Part shown: positions 33,301 through 42,607 of the stretch, piece after piece
Position numbering within the stretch: position 1 is the first letter of the stretch
Layout: every line of letters starts with the position of its first letter
Assembly (NCBI RefSeq): GCF_000764535.1
Contig: NZ_CP009571.1
Span: 1,674,001 to 1,738,000 of the forward strand
Direction of reading: 5' to 3'
Source: Sphingomonas taxi
Lineage (GTDB): Bacteria > Pseudomonadota > Alphaproteobacteria > Sphingomonadales > Sphingomonadaceae
Length of the DNA stretch: 64,000 nucleotides
Notes under the pieces: model-generated
The model's input: the letters and a program-made list of their open reading frames with translations, nothing else
Told to the model about the DNA's origin: nothing
Database searches by the model: none
Program-made: the position numbers and the translations under genes

Positions 33301-33654
33301 TCAGACCGTGAAGCTTTCCCCGCAGCCGCATGCGCCCTTGGCATTGGGGTTGTTGAACACGAAGCCGGCGGTGAAATCGTCCTCGACCCAGTCCATCGTC
33401 GAGCCGACGAGATACAGGATCGAGCCGCCGTCGACGAACAGAGTGCCGCCGGGTGTCTCGATCCGCTCGTCGAACGGCTTGGCCTCGGTGACGTAATCGA
33501 CCGAATAAGCGAGCCCCGAACAGCCGCGGCGCGGCGTCGAGAGCTTGACACCGATCGCGCCGTCCGGCGCGCGCGCCATCAGGTCGGCGATGCGCGCGTC
33601 GGCATTGGCGGTGAGGATCAGCGGCGCCGGCCGCTGGCGCAGGGTTGTCGCCAT
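33301..33654 (-). CDS. sufA: A-type iron-sulfur carrier SufA/IscA-like
   Basis: A-type carrier (117 aa) that accepts Fe-S clusters from the SufBCD scaffold and passes them to apoproteins. The three conserved Cys are in STPRRGCSGLAY and in the C-terminal GACGCGESF. The Met at 33654 was chosen because it begins the family-like part and overlaps the stop of the sufT-like gene (TGATG). Last gene of the suf operon. Confidence 0.92.
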   Translation of the reverse strand: MATTLRQRPAPLILTANADARIADLMARAPDGAIGVKLSTPRRGCSGLAYSVDYVTEAKPFDERIETPGGTLFVDGGSILYLVGSTMDWVEDDFTAGFVFNNPNAKGACGCGESFTV

Positions 33655-34112
33655 CACAGCATCCCCAGTTCGAGCTTGGCGTCGTCGGACATCTTCTGCG
33701 GGTCCCATGGCGGGTCCCAGACCAGATTGACGTCGGCGAAGGCGATCCCCGGCACCGCGGCGACGCGCATCTCGACCTCGGCCGGCATCGATTCAGCGAC
33801 CGGGCAATGCGGCGTGGTGAGCGTCATCGTCACCACCGCCTGACCGTGGTCCGCCACCTCGACGCCGTAGATCAGCCCGAGATCGTAGATGTTCACCGGA
33901 ATCTCGGGATCGTAGATCTCTTTCAGCGCGTCGATCACCGCCTCGTACAGCGCACCGCCGGGCTCACCCGGTGCATCGCCCTGCGGCTGCTGCTGGAGAA
34001 AGCCGGTCAGATAGTCGCGTTCGCGCGGTGCATTGTCCGCAACGTCCTCGACGCGCGCACGCGGCGCCGGCGTTACCGCCTCCACTTCCTCGATACGGAT
34101 CGCATCGCTCAT
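33654..34112 (-). CDS. sufT: SufT-like (DUF59/MIP18 family) Fe-S assembly protein
   Basis: A 152-aa protein with the DUF59 domain in the second half: ALKEIYDPEIPVNIYDLGLI, TMTLTTPHCPVAESMP and VNLVWDPPWDPQKMSDDAK, the signature of the SUF-associated MIP18-like factors that help mature Fe-S enzymes. The conserved Cys is in TPHCP. The N-terminal 50 residues are a variable, charged extension. It overlaps sufS at its start (4 bp) and sufA at its end (1 bp). Confidence 0.9.
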   Translation of the reverse strand: MSDAIRIEEVEAVTPAPRARVEDVADNAPRERDYLTGFLQQQPQGDAPGEPGGALYEAVIDALKEIYDPEIPVNIYDLGLIYGVEVADHGQAVVTMTLTTPHCPVAESMPAEVEMRVAAVPGIAFADVNLVWDPPWDPQKMSDDAKLELGML

Positions 34113-35311
34113 CCGAATATCCTCGTCACTCGTTCGACGCCCTTCACCAGCGCCTCGATGTCCTGCGGACCGTTGTAGACCGCGAAGCTCGCCCGCGCGG
34201 TCGCATCCACGCCCAGCACCTCCATCAGCGGCTGCGCGCAATGATGGCCGGCACGGATCGCCACCCGGCCCTCGTCCAAGATGGTGCCGACGTCGTGCGG
34301 ATGCACCCCCTCGACCGCGAAACTGACGATGCCGGCGCTGTCCTCCGGCCCGAACAGGCGGACCGAGTTGAGCGACGCCAGCGCCGCGCGTGCGTCGCGG
34401 ACCAGAGCGGTTTCGTGCGCATGGATGCGGTCAAGCCCGATCCCCTCGACATAGTCGATCGCCGCGGCAAGGCCGAGCGCGCCGACGATATGCGGCGTCC
34501 CTGCCTCGAACCGGCCCGGCGGCGGGGCATAGGTCGTCTTCGCGAAGGTGACGCGGTCGATCATCGAGCCGCCACCCTGATAGGGCGGCATCTGCGCCAA
34601 GAACTCGCCGCGACCCCACAACACGCCTATCCCGGTCGGACCGTACAGCTTGTGACCGGAGAAAACGTAGAAATCGCAACCGATCGCCGCGACGTCCACC
34701 GCGATCCGCGGCACCGCCTGACAGCCGTCGAGCAGGATCTTCGCGCCGACGCCATGCGCCAGATCGGTCGCGCGCTTCGCGTCGAGCACCGAGCCGAGCA
34801 CGTTCGAGACGTGCGCAAGCGCGACCAGTTTGTGCTGCGGCGTGAGGATCCGCTCCATCGCATCGAGATCGATGCGATGATCCGCGGTCAGCGGCAGCAC
34901 GTCGATCGCCGCGCCGACGCGCTCGGCGGCCATCTGCCAAGGCACGATATTGCTGTGATGCTCCAGCATCGACAGCAGGATGCGGTCGCCCGACTTGAGC
35001 TGCGTCGCCGCCCAGCATTGCGCGACGAGGTTGATCCCCTCGGTCGCGCCGCGGACGAAGACGATCTCGTCGGACGTCGTCGCGCCGATGAAGCGTGCGA
35101 CCTTGGCGCGCGCCGCCTCATAGGCGACGGTCATGTCGGCCGAGCGCTGATAGACGCCGCGATGCACCGTCGCATAGGTCTCGCCATAGGCCCGCGCGAT
35201 CGCGTCGATCACGACCTGCGGCTTCTGCGCGGTGGCCGCGGTATCGAGATAGGCCCATCCCGCGGGAATCGCCGGAAAGTCGGCGACGCGGTCCAGGGGG
35301 GATTCGCTCAC
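34109..35311 (-). CDS. sufS: cysteine desulfurase SufS
   Basis: PLP-dependent cysteine desulfurase (400 aa) that delivers persulfide sulfur for cluster assembly. The cofactor lysine is in FYVFSGHKLYGPTGIGVLWG; the catalytic Cys is in RAGHHCAQPLMEV, as in group II desulfurases; LEHHSNIVPWQ and GATEGINLVAQ are also conserved. The start is GTG (35311), overlapping the sufD stop by 4 bp; the much longer open frame upstream lies antisense-shifted within sufD. A SufE partner is not visible here. Confidence 0.96.
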   Translation of the reverse strand: MSESPLDRVADFPAIPAGWAYLDTAATAQKPQVVIDAIARAYGETYATVHRGVYQRSADMTVAYEAARAKVARFIGATTSDEIVFVRGATEGINLVAQCWAATQLKSGDRILLSMLEHHSNIVPWQMAAERVGAAIDVLPLTADHRIDLDAMERILTPQHKLVALAHVSNVLGSVLDAKRATDLAHGVGAKILLDGCQAVPRIAVDVAAIGCDFYVFSGHKLYGPTGIGVLWGRGEFLAQMPPYQGGGSMIDRVTFAKTTYAPPPGRFEAGTPHIVGALGLAAAIDYVEGIGLDRIHAHETALVRDARAALASLNSVRLFGPEDSAGIVSFAVEGVHPHDVGTILDEGRVAIRAGHHCAQPLMEVLGVDATARASFAVYNGPQDIEALVKGVERVTRIFG

Positions 35312-36381
35312 AGCGTCTGCTCCAGCCACGCGTCGGCGTCCGCAGCGAAGACGTCGCGCACGGTCTCGTCCGCGATACGATCGAGCGCATCCGCGACGAA
35401 CGCACGCGTCAGCAGCGCCTTGGCGCGGGGCGCAGGAATGCCGCGGCTCTGCATGTAGAAGAGCGCGCGCGCGTCGAGTTCGCCGACCGTCGCGCCATGC
35501 GCGCATTTCACGTCGTCGGCGAAGATCTCCAGCTCGGGCTTGAGGTTGACCGTCGCGGTGCGCTGGAGCAGCAGACCGCGCAGGCTCTGTTCGCCGTCGG
35601 TCTTCTGCGCATCGCGCGCCACCTCGACCGCGGCGGCGAGGCTCACCGTCGAGCGATCCGCGGCGACCGCGCGCCAGAGCTGGTGCGACTGGCCGTTGGG
35701 CTTGGCATGGCGGACGCGCACCGCGCATTCCTGCCGCTGGTCATCGCAGGTGAGCAGCGCACCGCCGAGCTCGGCATAGGCACCGTCGCCATTCAGCGTC
35801 AGCGCCGCGTCGAGCCGCGTCCCCGCCGCGGTGGCGCCGAGCGCGACCGAGACGAAGCTGGCGGCCTCGGCGAGCGTCACCTCGTCGCGGGTCGAGACGA
35901 AGCCGGCGTCCTGCACGACGCGCACCGCACGCATCACCCGCGCGCCCTGTCCCAATTCGAACCGGGTCAGTGTGTTGGTCCAGCCGGCACCGGAGAAACT
36001 CTCGACTAGCGTCAGTACGGCATCCTCGCCGAGCGTGATGACGAGCGGCGTCTGGCTGTCCCCGCCGGCGTTGACACGGGCGATCTCGATCGTGGTGACG
36101 GTGCGCGGCGCGAGCGTGATCCGGTGGCCGTCGCCCGCAGCATGGCGGGCAAGCGGGTGATCGCTAGCAAGGGCTTCCGGAACGATGGCAAGGTCGCCGG
36201 GACGGCTGACATCGGTATCGAGATAGCCGTCGACGAACACCAGTCGCGCCGCGTCGGGCAGGATCGCGTCGGGCACCGACGCCGACTGCGGCGTCAGCGC
36301 GCGGGCGGCTTGCAGCGCGGGCATGTCGGCCCAGCGGAACGCTTCCTCGCGCGTGGTGGGCAATTCGAGAACGGCGGTCAT
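35308..36381 (-). CDS. sufD: Fe-S assembly scaffold subunit SufD
   Basis: SufD (357 aa), paralogue of SufB in the SufBC2D scaffold. The beta-helix core is seen around TRFELGQGARVMRAVRVVQD, and the C-terminal family signature is ELEIFADDVKCAHGATVGEL followed by DARALFYMQSRGIPAPRAKA. It lies between sufC and sufS. Unusually, about 300 bp of repeat DNA separate it from sufC. Confidence 0.93.
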   Translation of the reverse strand: MTAVLELPTTREEAFRWADMPALQAARALTPQSASVPDAILPDAARLVFVDGYLDTDVSRPGDLAIVPEALASDHPLARHAAGDGHRITLAPRTVTTIEIARVNAGGDSQTPLVITLGEDAVLTLVESFSGAGWTNTLTRFELGQGARVMRAVRVVQDAGFVSTRDEVTLAEAASFVSVALGATAAGTRLDAALTLNGDGAYAELGGALLTCDDQRQECAVRVRHAKPNGQSHQLWRAVAADRSTVSLAAAVEVARDAQKTDGEQSLRGLLLQRTATVNLKPELEIFADDVKCAHGATVGELDARALFYMQSRGIPAPRAKALLTRAFVADALDRIADETVRDVFAADADAWLEQTL

Positions 36382-36403
36382 GCGGCGGCTCGCTGAATGG
36401 TGT

Positions 36404-36680
36404 CACGCGAAGGCGCGAAGACGCGAAGAGAAGAAAGGTTTTTTGCGCGCAGAGGCGCAGAGGCGCGGAGAAGAAGAGAAGAAGACGCGACGCCGCCTGC
36501 AGCGCGAGCCTTCTTGCGCGTCAGCACAATATCAAAATCGTTGGGGATGATCGACGGGAGCACGCCTCCGGCGACGCGCTCTCCGCGCCTCCGCGCCTCT
36601 GCGCGAACAAAAACCATATCGAGGACACCCGACGGCATGCCAAGCGACACGCCCTCTTCGCGCCTTCGCGCCTTCGCGTG
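36404..36680. repeat. family C nested inverted repeat inside the suf operon
   Basis: Outer arms of 27 bp begin CACGCGAAGGCGCGAAG (36404-36430) and end CGCCTTCGCGTG (36654-36680). Inner arms of 26 bp begin CGCGCAGAGGCGCAGAGG (36446-36471) and end GCGCCTCTGCGCG (36580-36605). The centre (36472-36579) is unique. The element fills the sufC-sufD gap and could form a very large stem-loop in the suf mRNA. Confidence 0.8.
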
Positions 36681-36688
36681 AATGAAAA

Positions 36689-37432
36689 TCACGCCGTCAC
36701 CCCCGCATAGCCCTCACGCTCCAGCTCGTGCGCGAGGTCAGCGCCACCGGTGCGGACGATACGCCCGTCGGCGAGCACGTGGACGACGTCGGGTCGCACG
36801 TAATCGAGCAGCCGCTGATAATGGGTGATCAGCAGCACCGCCTTGTCGGGCGCGCGCATGATGCGGTTGATGCCGTCGCCGACGATGCGCAGCGCGTCGA
36901 TGTCGAGGCCGCTGTCGGTCTCGTCGAGGATCGCGAACTTGGGGTTGACGACGCCCATCTGCACCATCTCGTTGCGCTTCTTCTCGCCGCCGGAGAAACC
37001 GACGTTGACCGGCCGCTTGAGCATTTCGGCATCCATGTCGAGCTTGCGCGCCTCCTCTCGCGCGAGCTTGAGGAACTCCGCCCCGGACAGCGGCTTCTCA
37101 CCGCGCACGCCGCGCTGCGCGTTAAGCGCCTCGCGCAGGAACTGGACGTTGCTGACGCCGGGGATCTCGACCGGATATTGGAAGCCGAGGAACACGCCCG
37201 CCGCAGCGCGCTCGTTGGGAGCAAGCTCCAGCAGGTCCTGCCCGTCGAAGGTGATCGACCCCTCGGTCACCTCATACCCAGGACGCCCGCCGAGGACATA
37301 GCCGAGCGTCGATTTGCCCGCACCGTTCGGCCCCATGATCGCATGGATCTCGCCGGCGTTCACCGCGAGGGTGAGCCCCTTGAGGATCGGCTTGCCGTCG
37401 ATCTCGGCGTGCAGGTTTTCAATCTTGAGCAT
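36689..37432 (-). CDS. sufC: Fe-S assembly ATPase SufC
   Basis: ABC-type ATPase (247 aa) of the SufBCD complex. Walker A is GPNGAGKST, the signature is LKRPVNVGFSGGEKKRNEM (SGGE), and Walker B with the family-typical ending is FAILDETDSGLDIDAL; the H-switch is LLITHYQRLL. No membrane domain, as expected. Transcribed after sufB with a 71-bp gap. Confidence 0.97.
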   Translation of the reverse strand: MLKIENLHAEIDGKPILKGLTLAVNAGEIHAIMGPNGAGKSTLGYVLGGRPGYEVTEGSITFDGQDLLELAPNERAAAGVFLGFQYPVEIPGVSNVQFLREALNAQRGVRGEKPLSGAEFLKLAREEARKLDMDAEMLKRPVNVGFSGGEKKRNEMVQMGVVNPKFAILDETDSGLDIDALRIVGDGINRIMRAPDKAVLLITHYQRLLDYVRPDVVHVLADGRIVRTGGADLAHELEREGYAGVTA

Positions 37433-37503
37433 TGATCTGATCTTCTTCCTTTGGGGGTGGGGGGAGTCTCACCGAGACCGTCACCCGCATCCCCCACCCA
37501 ATC

Positions 37504-38988
37504 TTACCCTACCGAGCCTTCGAGGCTGATCCCGAGCAGCTTTTGCGCCTCGACGGCGAATTCCATCGGCAATTGCTGCAGCACCTCGCGCGCGAAGCCG
37601 TTGACGATCAGCGCCACCGCCGCCTCCTGATCGAGACCACGGCTCATCGCGTAGAAGAGCTGGTCCTCGCTGATCTTCGAGGTCGTCGCCTCATGCTCGA
37701 TCTGCGCCGAGGGGTTCTTCACCTCGATGTACGGCACGGTATGCGCCCCGCATTGGTCGCCGAGCAGCAGCGAATCGCATTGCGTGAAGTTGCGGACGTT
37801 CTCCGCGGTCGGCCCGACCCGGACCAGCCCGCGATAGGTATTGTCCGACCGCCCCGCCGAAATCCCCTTCGACACGATCGTCGAGCGCGATCCCTTGCCG
37901 AGGTGGATCATCTTGGTGCCGGTATCGGCCTGCTGGCGGTTGTTGGTCACCGCGACCGAATAGAATTCGCCGACGCTGTTCTCGCCGGCGAGCACGCAGC
38001 TCGGATATTTCCAGGTGATCGCCGATCCGGTCTCGACCTGCGTCCACGACACCTTGCTGTTCCGGCCCTGACACAGCGCGCGCTTGGTGACGAAATTGTA
38101 GATGCCGCCGACGCCATTCTCGTCGCCGGGATACCAGTTCTGCACGGTCGAATATTTGATCTCGGCATCGTCGAGCGCGACCAGTTCCACCACTGCGGCA
38201 TGGAGCTGGTTCTCGTCGCGCATCGGCGCAGTGCAGCCTTCGAGATAGGAGACGTAGCTACCCTTGTCGGCGACGATCAGCGTCCGCTCGAACTGGCCGG
38301 TATTCTCGGCATTGATGCGGAAATAGGTCGACAGCTCCATCGGGCAGCGCACGCCTTCCGGGATGTAGACGAACGTACCGTCGGAGAAGACCGCCGAGTT
38401 GAGTGTCGCGAAATAATTGTCGCGCTGCGGCACGACCTTGCCCAGCCATTTGCGGACGAGATCGGGATATTCGCGGATCGCCTCGCTGATCGAGCGGAAG
38501 ATGACCCCCGCAGCCTCCAGCTCCTTGCGGAAGGTGGTGGCGACCGAGACGCTGTCGAACACTGCATCCACCGCGACGCGGCGCTTCGGATTGCCCTCCG
38601 CATCGAGGTCCTCGACCCCGGCGAGCATCTTCTGCTCGGCGATCGGAATGCCGAGCTTCTCGTAGACGCGCAGGATCTCGGGATCGACCTCGTCGAGCGA
38701 GCCGAGCTTGGGCTTCGCCTTGGGCTCGGCGTAATAATAAGCGTCCTGATAGTCGATCGGGGGCACGTTCAGCTTGGCCCAGTCGGGCGCCGCCATCGTC
38801 TGCCACAGGCGGAACGCCTTCAGCCGCCAGTCGAGCATCCATTCGGGCTCGTTCTTCTTGGCGCTGATGTAGCGAACCGTGTCCTCGCTCAGCCCCTTGG
38901 GCGCGAAGTCTTGTTCGATATCGGACGAAAAGCCCCATTCGTAGGTCTTGGAGACGGCCGCATAGGCCTCTGCGTTCTTGGTCGCCAT
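37504..38988 (-). CDS. sufB: Fe-S assembly scaffold subunit SufB
   Basis: SufB (494 aa), on which the nascent Fe-S cluster is built. Conserved parts: [14 protein letters not shown] near residue 50, [60 protein letters not shown] and the C-terminal [19 protein letters not shown] with IVNGFAREV. The ATG at 38988 starts the family-like sequence. It is the first structural gene, directly after the Rrf2 regulator. Confidence 0.97.
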   Translation of the reverse strand: MATKNAEAYAAVSKTYEWGFSSDIEQDFAPKGLSEDTVRYISAKKNEPEWMLDWRLKAFRLWQTMAAPDWAKLNVPPIDYQDAYYYAEPKAKPKLGSLDEVDPEILRVYEKLGIPIAEQKMLAGVEDLDAEGNPKRRVAVDAVFDSVSVATTFRKELEAAGVIFRSISEAIREYPDLVRKWLGKVVPQRDNYFATLNSAVFSDGTFVYIPEGVRCPMELSTYFRINAENTGQFERTLIVADKGSYVSYLEGCTAPMRDENQLHAAVVELVALDDAEIKYSTVQNWYPGDENGVGGIYNFVTKRALCQGRNSKVSWTQVETGSAITWKYPSCVLAGENSVGEFYSVAVTNNRQQADTGTKMIHLGKGSRSTIVSKGISAGRSDNTYRGLVRVGPTAENVRNFTQCDSLLLGDQCGAHTVPYIEVKNPSAQIEHEATTSKISEDQLFYAMSRGLDQEAAVALIVNGFAREVLQQLPMEFAVEAQKLLGISLEGSVG

Positions 38989-38990
38989 GG

Positions 38991-39440
38991 TTACACCTGT
39001 TCGCTCAGCGGAGCGGGAATGGGATCGTGGATGGGAGCGCGCGAAAGCCGGGCGAGCGAGACGCCGGCAAGCGCGCCGCGGACCGCCTCGTTGACGATCC
39101 CCCAATGCGGCCGGACGAGGCAATTGCCCTCCAGGCCGCATTCGTGGCGACTGCCCTCCACGCAGGAGGTCATCTGGATCGGCCCCTCGACCGCCTCGAC
39201 GATATCGGCGAGGCTGATCGCCGCGGCGGGCCGCGCGAGGCGGAAGCCGCCGCCGGTACCGCGCGCGCTCTCGATCAGGCCGGCGCTGGACAAACGGCTG
39301 ACCAGCTTCTGCGCGGTCGGCAGCGGCACGCCGGTTTCCTCGGCGAGCAGCGTCGCGTTGAGTCGCGCCGCACCGCCGCAATGGCGCGCGGCGGCGGACA
39401 TCATCACGACCGCATAATCGGCAAGGCTGGAAAGTCGCAT
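38991..39440 (-). CDS. Rrf2 family regulator of the suf operon (IscR/SufR-type)
   Basis: A 149-aa Rrf2-family winged-helix repressor. [20 protein letters not shown] is the N-terminal helix and [20 protein letters not shown] the HTH. Three cysteines, Cys93, Cys101 and Cys107 ([19 protein letters not shown]), match the Fe-S cluster ligands of IscR-type sensors. It leads the suf operon with sufB 2 bp downstream, so it very probably senses Fe-S status and represses its own operon. The Met at 39440 was chosen since the family begins MRLS. A 9-bp perfect inverted repeat 33 bp upstream is the likely operator. Confidence 0.9.
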   Translation of the reverse strand: MRLSSLADYAVVMMSAAARHCGGAARLNATLLAEETGVPLPTAQKLVSRLSSAGLIESARGTGGGFRLARPAAAISLADIVEAVEGPIQMTSCVEGSRHECGLEGNCLVRPHWGIVNEAVRGALAGVSLARLSRAPIHDPIPAPLSEQV

Positions 39441-39472
39441 CGGCTCCGGTCGGTTGTTGCGAGCGTTTCGCA

Positions 39473-39495
39473 AATCGGATCAATTCGATCCGATT
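39473..39495. promoter_or_regulatory. perfect 9-bp inverted repeat upstream of the Rrf2-suf operon
   Basis: AATCGGATC (39473-39481) and GATCCGATT (39487-39495) are a perfect inverted repeat with spacer AATTC, 33 bp upstream of the regulator start codon. The size and position fit an Rrf2-type operator, although it does not look like the E. coli IscR type 1 site. Confidence 0.6.
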
Positions 39496-39599
39496 GCGAG
39501 ATAGGGTTTTGTGCGCTGCGGTCAAGCGGGGAAGGGCGATCAGTGTGAGTGGCGTTGTCATGGGTGATGGAGGACGCGGGCAGACGCCCCCTTACTCTT

Positions 39600-39703
39600 C
39601 GTCATCCCGGCGGAAGCCGGGACCCATGGACGCGCGACGCGGATGATAGCGAATCACCGCGGCTCCACCGCAACCATGGGTCCCGGCGTTCGCCGGGATG
39701 ACG
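39600..39703. repeat. family E repeat (CGTCATCCCGGCG inverted ends)
   Basis: A 104-bp element with ends CGTCATCCCGGCGGAAGCCG and CGGCGTTCGCCGGGATGACG, and inner GGGACCCATGG / CCATGGGTCCC. Each end is itself a small hairpin. It lies between the suf promoter region and pyrD; only copy in the window. Its plan resembles family B. Confidence 0.75.
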
Positions 39704-39751
39704 AAGGGGGAAGCGCGAGGCAGGACTTGAAGCGTCGGGGTCGGGGATGCG

Positions 39752-40789
39752 ATGGGCCACCCCATGTCCTACGCCCTTCGCCCGCTGCTCTTCGCGCTTG
39801 ATGCCGAGCGCGCCCATGCGCTGACGCTCAAGGCGCTGGCGGTGCGCGCCAAACTGCCCGCTCCCGCCGCCAAGCCGAATCCGCGCCTCGCCACCCGTAT
39901 CGGCGACCTAGCCTTCGCCAACCCGCTCGGCGTCGCTGCGGGGCTCGACAAGGACGGGGTGGCGATCGAGGGTCTGTTCGGCCTCGGCTTCGGCGCGGTC
40001 GAGATCGGTACGCTCACCCCCCTGCCCCAATCGGGCAACCCGAAGCCGCGACTGTTCCGCCTCGTCGCCGACCGCGCGGTCATCAACCGCATGGGCTTCA
40101 ACAACGGCGGGCTCGAAGGCGGCCTCGCCCGCGCGCGCGCTGCCCGGCGCGGTGCCGGCCGGCTCGGCATCAACGTCGGCGCCAACAAGGACGCGACCGA
40201 CCGCGTCGCCGATTACGTCGCCGGCGTCTCCGCCGCCGCGCCGCTCGCCGATTACGTCACGATCAACGTCTCCTCGCCCAACACCCCCGGCCTGCGCGAT
40301 CTCCAGCACGGCGCGGCACTCGACGAACTGCTCGCCGCCTGCACCGCGGCGCGCGCCACGACGCCGCTGTTCCTGAAGATCGCCCCCGATCTCGACGCCG
40401 CGGCGATCGACGGCATCGCCCGCGCCGCGATCGGCCACGGGCTCGACGCGATCATCATGGGCAACACGACGATCTCGCGCCCGCCGCTACGGTCGCCACA
40501 AGCGGGCGAGGCCGGCGGCCTGTCGGGTGCGCCGCTCGCGACGCTCGCCCGGCAGCGACTGGCCGACCTGCGCAGCGCCACCGGCGGCGGCATCGCGCTG
40601 ATCGCCGCGGGCGGAATCGACAGCGGCGCCGAAGCCTATGCGCGCATCCGCGCCGGTGCGCGCCTCGTCCAGCTCTATTCGGCGCTCGTCTACGAAGGAC
40701 CGGGACTCGCCCGCCATATCCTCGCCGAGCTCGACGCCTGCCTCGTCCGCGACGGTTTCGCCGATATCACCGCGGCGGCCACGGCGTAA
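39752..40789 (+). CDS. pyrD: dihydroorotate dehydrogenase (quinone), class 2
   Basis: Flavoenzyme of pyrimidine synthesis (345 aa) that oxidises dihydroorotate to orotate with quinone. Membrane-associated N-terminal helices (RPLLFALDAERAHALTLKAL) mark class 2. The FMN/substrate motifs are GLDKDG, NRMGFNNGG, NVSSPNTPGLRDLQ with the catalytic Ser, and LIAAGGIDSGAEAYARI and LVQLYSALVYEGP at the C-terminus. The first two Met (39752, 39764) are both possible starts. ggt follows 40 bp later. Confidence 0.96.
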   Translation: MGHPMSYALRPLLFALDAERAHALTLKALAVRAKLPAPAAKPNPRLATRIGDLAFANPLGVAAGLDKDGVAIEGLFGLGFGAVEIGTLTPLPQSGNPKPRLFRLVADRAVINRMGFNNGGLEGGLARARAARRGAGRLGINVGANKDATDRVADYVAGVSAAAPLADYVTINVSSPNTPGLRDLQHGAALDELLAACTAARATTPLFLKIAPDLDAAAIDGIARAAIGHGLDAIIMGNTTISRPPLRSPQAGEAGGLSGAPLATLARQRLADLRSATGGGIALIAAGGIDSGAEAYARIRAGARLVQLYSALVYEGPGLARHILAELDACLVRDGFADITAAATA

Positions 40790-40829
40790 CGGCTTGCCCT
40801 CGGCGGGCCAGCCGTTAGGCTTTGCGGCG

Positions 40830-42563
40830 ATGAAGATCGGACTCGCGCTCGCCCTTGCCGCCGTCAGTGCCCCGGCGCTGGCCAAGGCTCCGCCGCCCCA
40901 GGCCCCCGGCCGCCAGGCGCCCGGCATGGTCAGCGCCGCCGATCCGCGCGCCGCGGCGGCGGGGGTCGAGATCCTCAAGGCGGGCGGCAGCGCCACCGAC
41001 GCCGCGATCGCGACGATGCTCGCGCTCAACGTCGTCGAGCCGCAGAGTTCCGGCATCGGCGGCGGCAGCTTCTGGGTCAGCCACGCCGCCAAGACCGGCA
41101 AGGTGACGACGATCGACGCGCGCGAGGCTGCCCCCGCCGCCGCGACGCCGCGCTGGTTCTACGACGCCGCCGGCAGGCCGCTGAGCCACGACGATGCGGT
41201 GCCGGGCGGGCGCAGCGTCGGCGTGCCGGGTGCGCTGCGCGGCATGGCGCTGGCGCACCGCCAGTCGGGCAAACTGCCCTGGGCGCGCTTGTTCGAACCG
41301 GCGATCCGGCTGGCGCGCGACGGCTTCCGCGTCAGCCCGCGCTTCCGCCATTCGGACGAATCCTACGGCGACCATCTCACGCCCGAGGCGCGCGCGGTTT
41401 TCACCGTCGGCGCCGACGGCATCCTGCGCAACCCGGCACAGGCGGCGCTGCTCGACCGGATCGCGCGGCAGGGTCCCGATAGTTTCTATGTCGGCCCGCA
41501 GGCGGCGAAGCTGGTCGCGACGGTCAACGGCGCCGCGCGCAACCCGTCGACGATGACGACCGGCGATCTGGCGACCTACGACGCCAAGCCGCGCCCCGAA
41601 TTGTGCGTCCCCTATCGGACCTACCGGATCTGCGGGATGGGGCCGCCGTCGTCGGGCGGCATCACCGTGCTGATGATCCTCAAACAGCTCGAACGATTCG
41701 ACATGGCGAAACTGGGCAAGGACTCGCCCGTCGCCTGGCATCTGTTCGCCGAAAGCTCGCGTCTCGCTTATGCCGACCGCAACCTGTACGTCGGCGATCC
41801 CGATTACGTCCGCGTCCCGGTCAAGGGCCTGCTCGACCCCGCCTATATCGCGAAGCGCTCGGCGCTGATCGCGACCGACAGGACGATGGCGCGCGTCGCC
41901 GCCGGCACGCCGCCGGGCGCACCGGCACGCACCCCGGCGCCGGTCAGCGAGGTCGCCGGCACCACCGACCTCGCCGTCGCCGATCGCGCCGGCAACGTCG
42001 TCGAGGTAACGACGACGGTCGAGGGGCCGTTCGGCTCGGGGCTGGTCGTCGACGGCACCGTGCTCAACAACGAGCTGACCGACTTCGACATCGTGCCGGT
42101 GGATGCCGGCTATCTCGTCGCCAACCGCGTCGAGGGCGGCAAGCGGCCGCGCAGCTCGATGGCGCCGACGATCGTCTACGATGCCAACGGCAAGGTCCGT
42201 CTGGCGGTCGGCGCGGCGGGCGGATCGACGATCATCGCGCAGATCGCCAAGGCGCTGATCGGCGTGCTCGACTGGAATTTGTCGGCGCAGGAGGCGATCG
42301 CCCTCGGCCTCGTCTACGCTCCCGGCCCGGTCGCGACGCTGGAGACCGGCACCGGCGCCGCCGCGTTGCAACCCGCGCTCGCCGCGCTGGGCGAACGCAC
42401 GCAGGTCGCGCCGCTCGGGCTCAAGGCGAATGCGATCGAATGGAAGCAGGGCCGTTGGGTCGGCGCCGCCGATCCGCGCAGCGAGGGCGTCGCGATCGGC
42501 GAGGACGGCAGCGTCAGCGACCCGACCCGCATGGCGCCGGTCGCCAACCGCCCTTCGGAATAA
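40830..42563 (+). CDS. ggt: gamma-glutamyltransferase
   Basis: Periplasmic Ntn-hydrolase (577 aa) that cleaves gamma-glutamyl bonds of glutathione and transfers the glutamyl group. An N-terminal signal peptide (IGLALALAAVSAPALA) directs export. The precursor is expected to cut itself before Thr378 in SEVAGTTDLAVAD; most family members read TTH here, so TTD is a variant. Other family motifs are SSGIGGGSFWV, the catalytic-loop region RPRSSMAPTIV and GAAGGSTIIAQI. The ATG at 40830 begins the signal sequence. Confidence 0.93.
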   Translation: MKIGLALALAAVSAPALAKAPPPQAPGRQAPGMVSAADPRAAAAGVEILKAGGSATDAAIATMLALNVVEPQSSGIGGGSFWVSHAAKTGKVTTIDAREAAPAAATPRWFYDAAGRPLSHDDAVPGGRSVGVPGALRGMALAHRQSGKLPWARLFEPAIRLARDGFRVSPRFRHSDESYGDHLTPEARAVFTVGADGILRNPAQAALLDRIARQGPDSFYVGPQAAKLVATVNGAARNPSTMTTGDLATYDAKPRPELCVPYRTYRICGMGPPSSGGITVLMILKQLERFDMAKLGKDSPVAWHLFAESSRLAYADRNLYVGDPDYVRVPVKGLLDPAYIAKRSALIATDRTMARVAAGTPPGAPARTPAPVSEVAGTTDLAVADRAGNVVEVTTTVEGPFGSGLVVDGTVLNNELTDFDIVPVDAGYLVANRVEGGKRPRSSMAPTIVYDANGKVRLAVGAAGGSTIIAQIAKALIGVLDWNLSAQEAIALGLVYAPGPVATLETGTGAAALQPALAALGERTQVAPLGLKANAIEWKQGRWVGAADPRSEGVAIGEDGSVSDPTRMAPVANRPSE

Positions 42564-42607
42564 ACGACGACGGCGGGCCGGCGAGCCCGGCCGCGACAGG
42601 AGAGATC

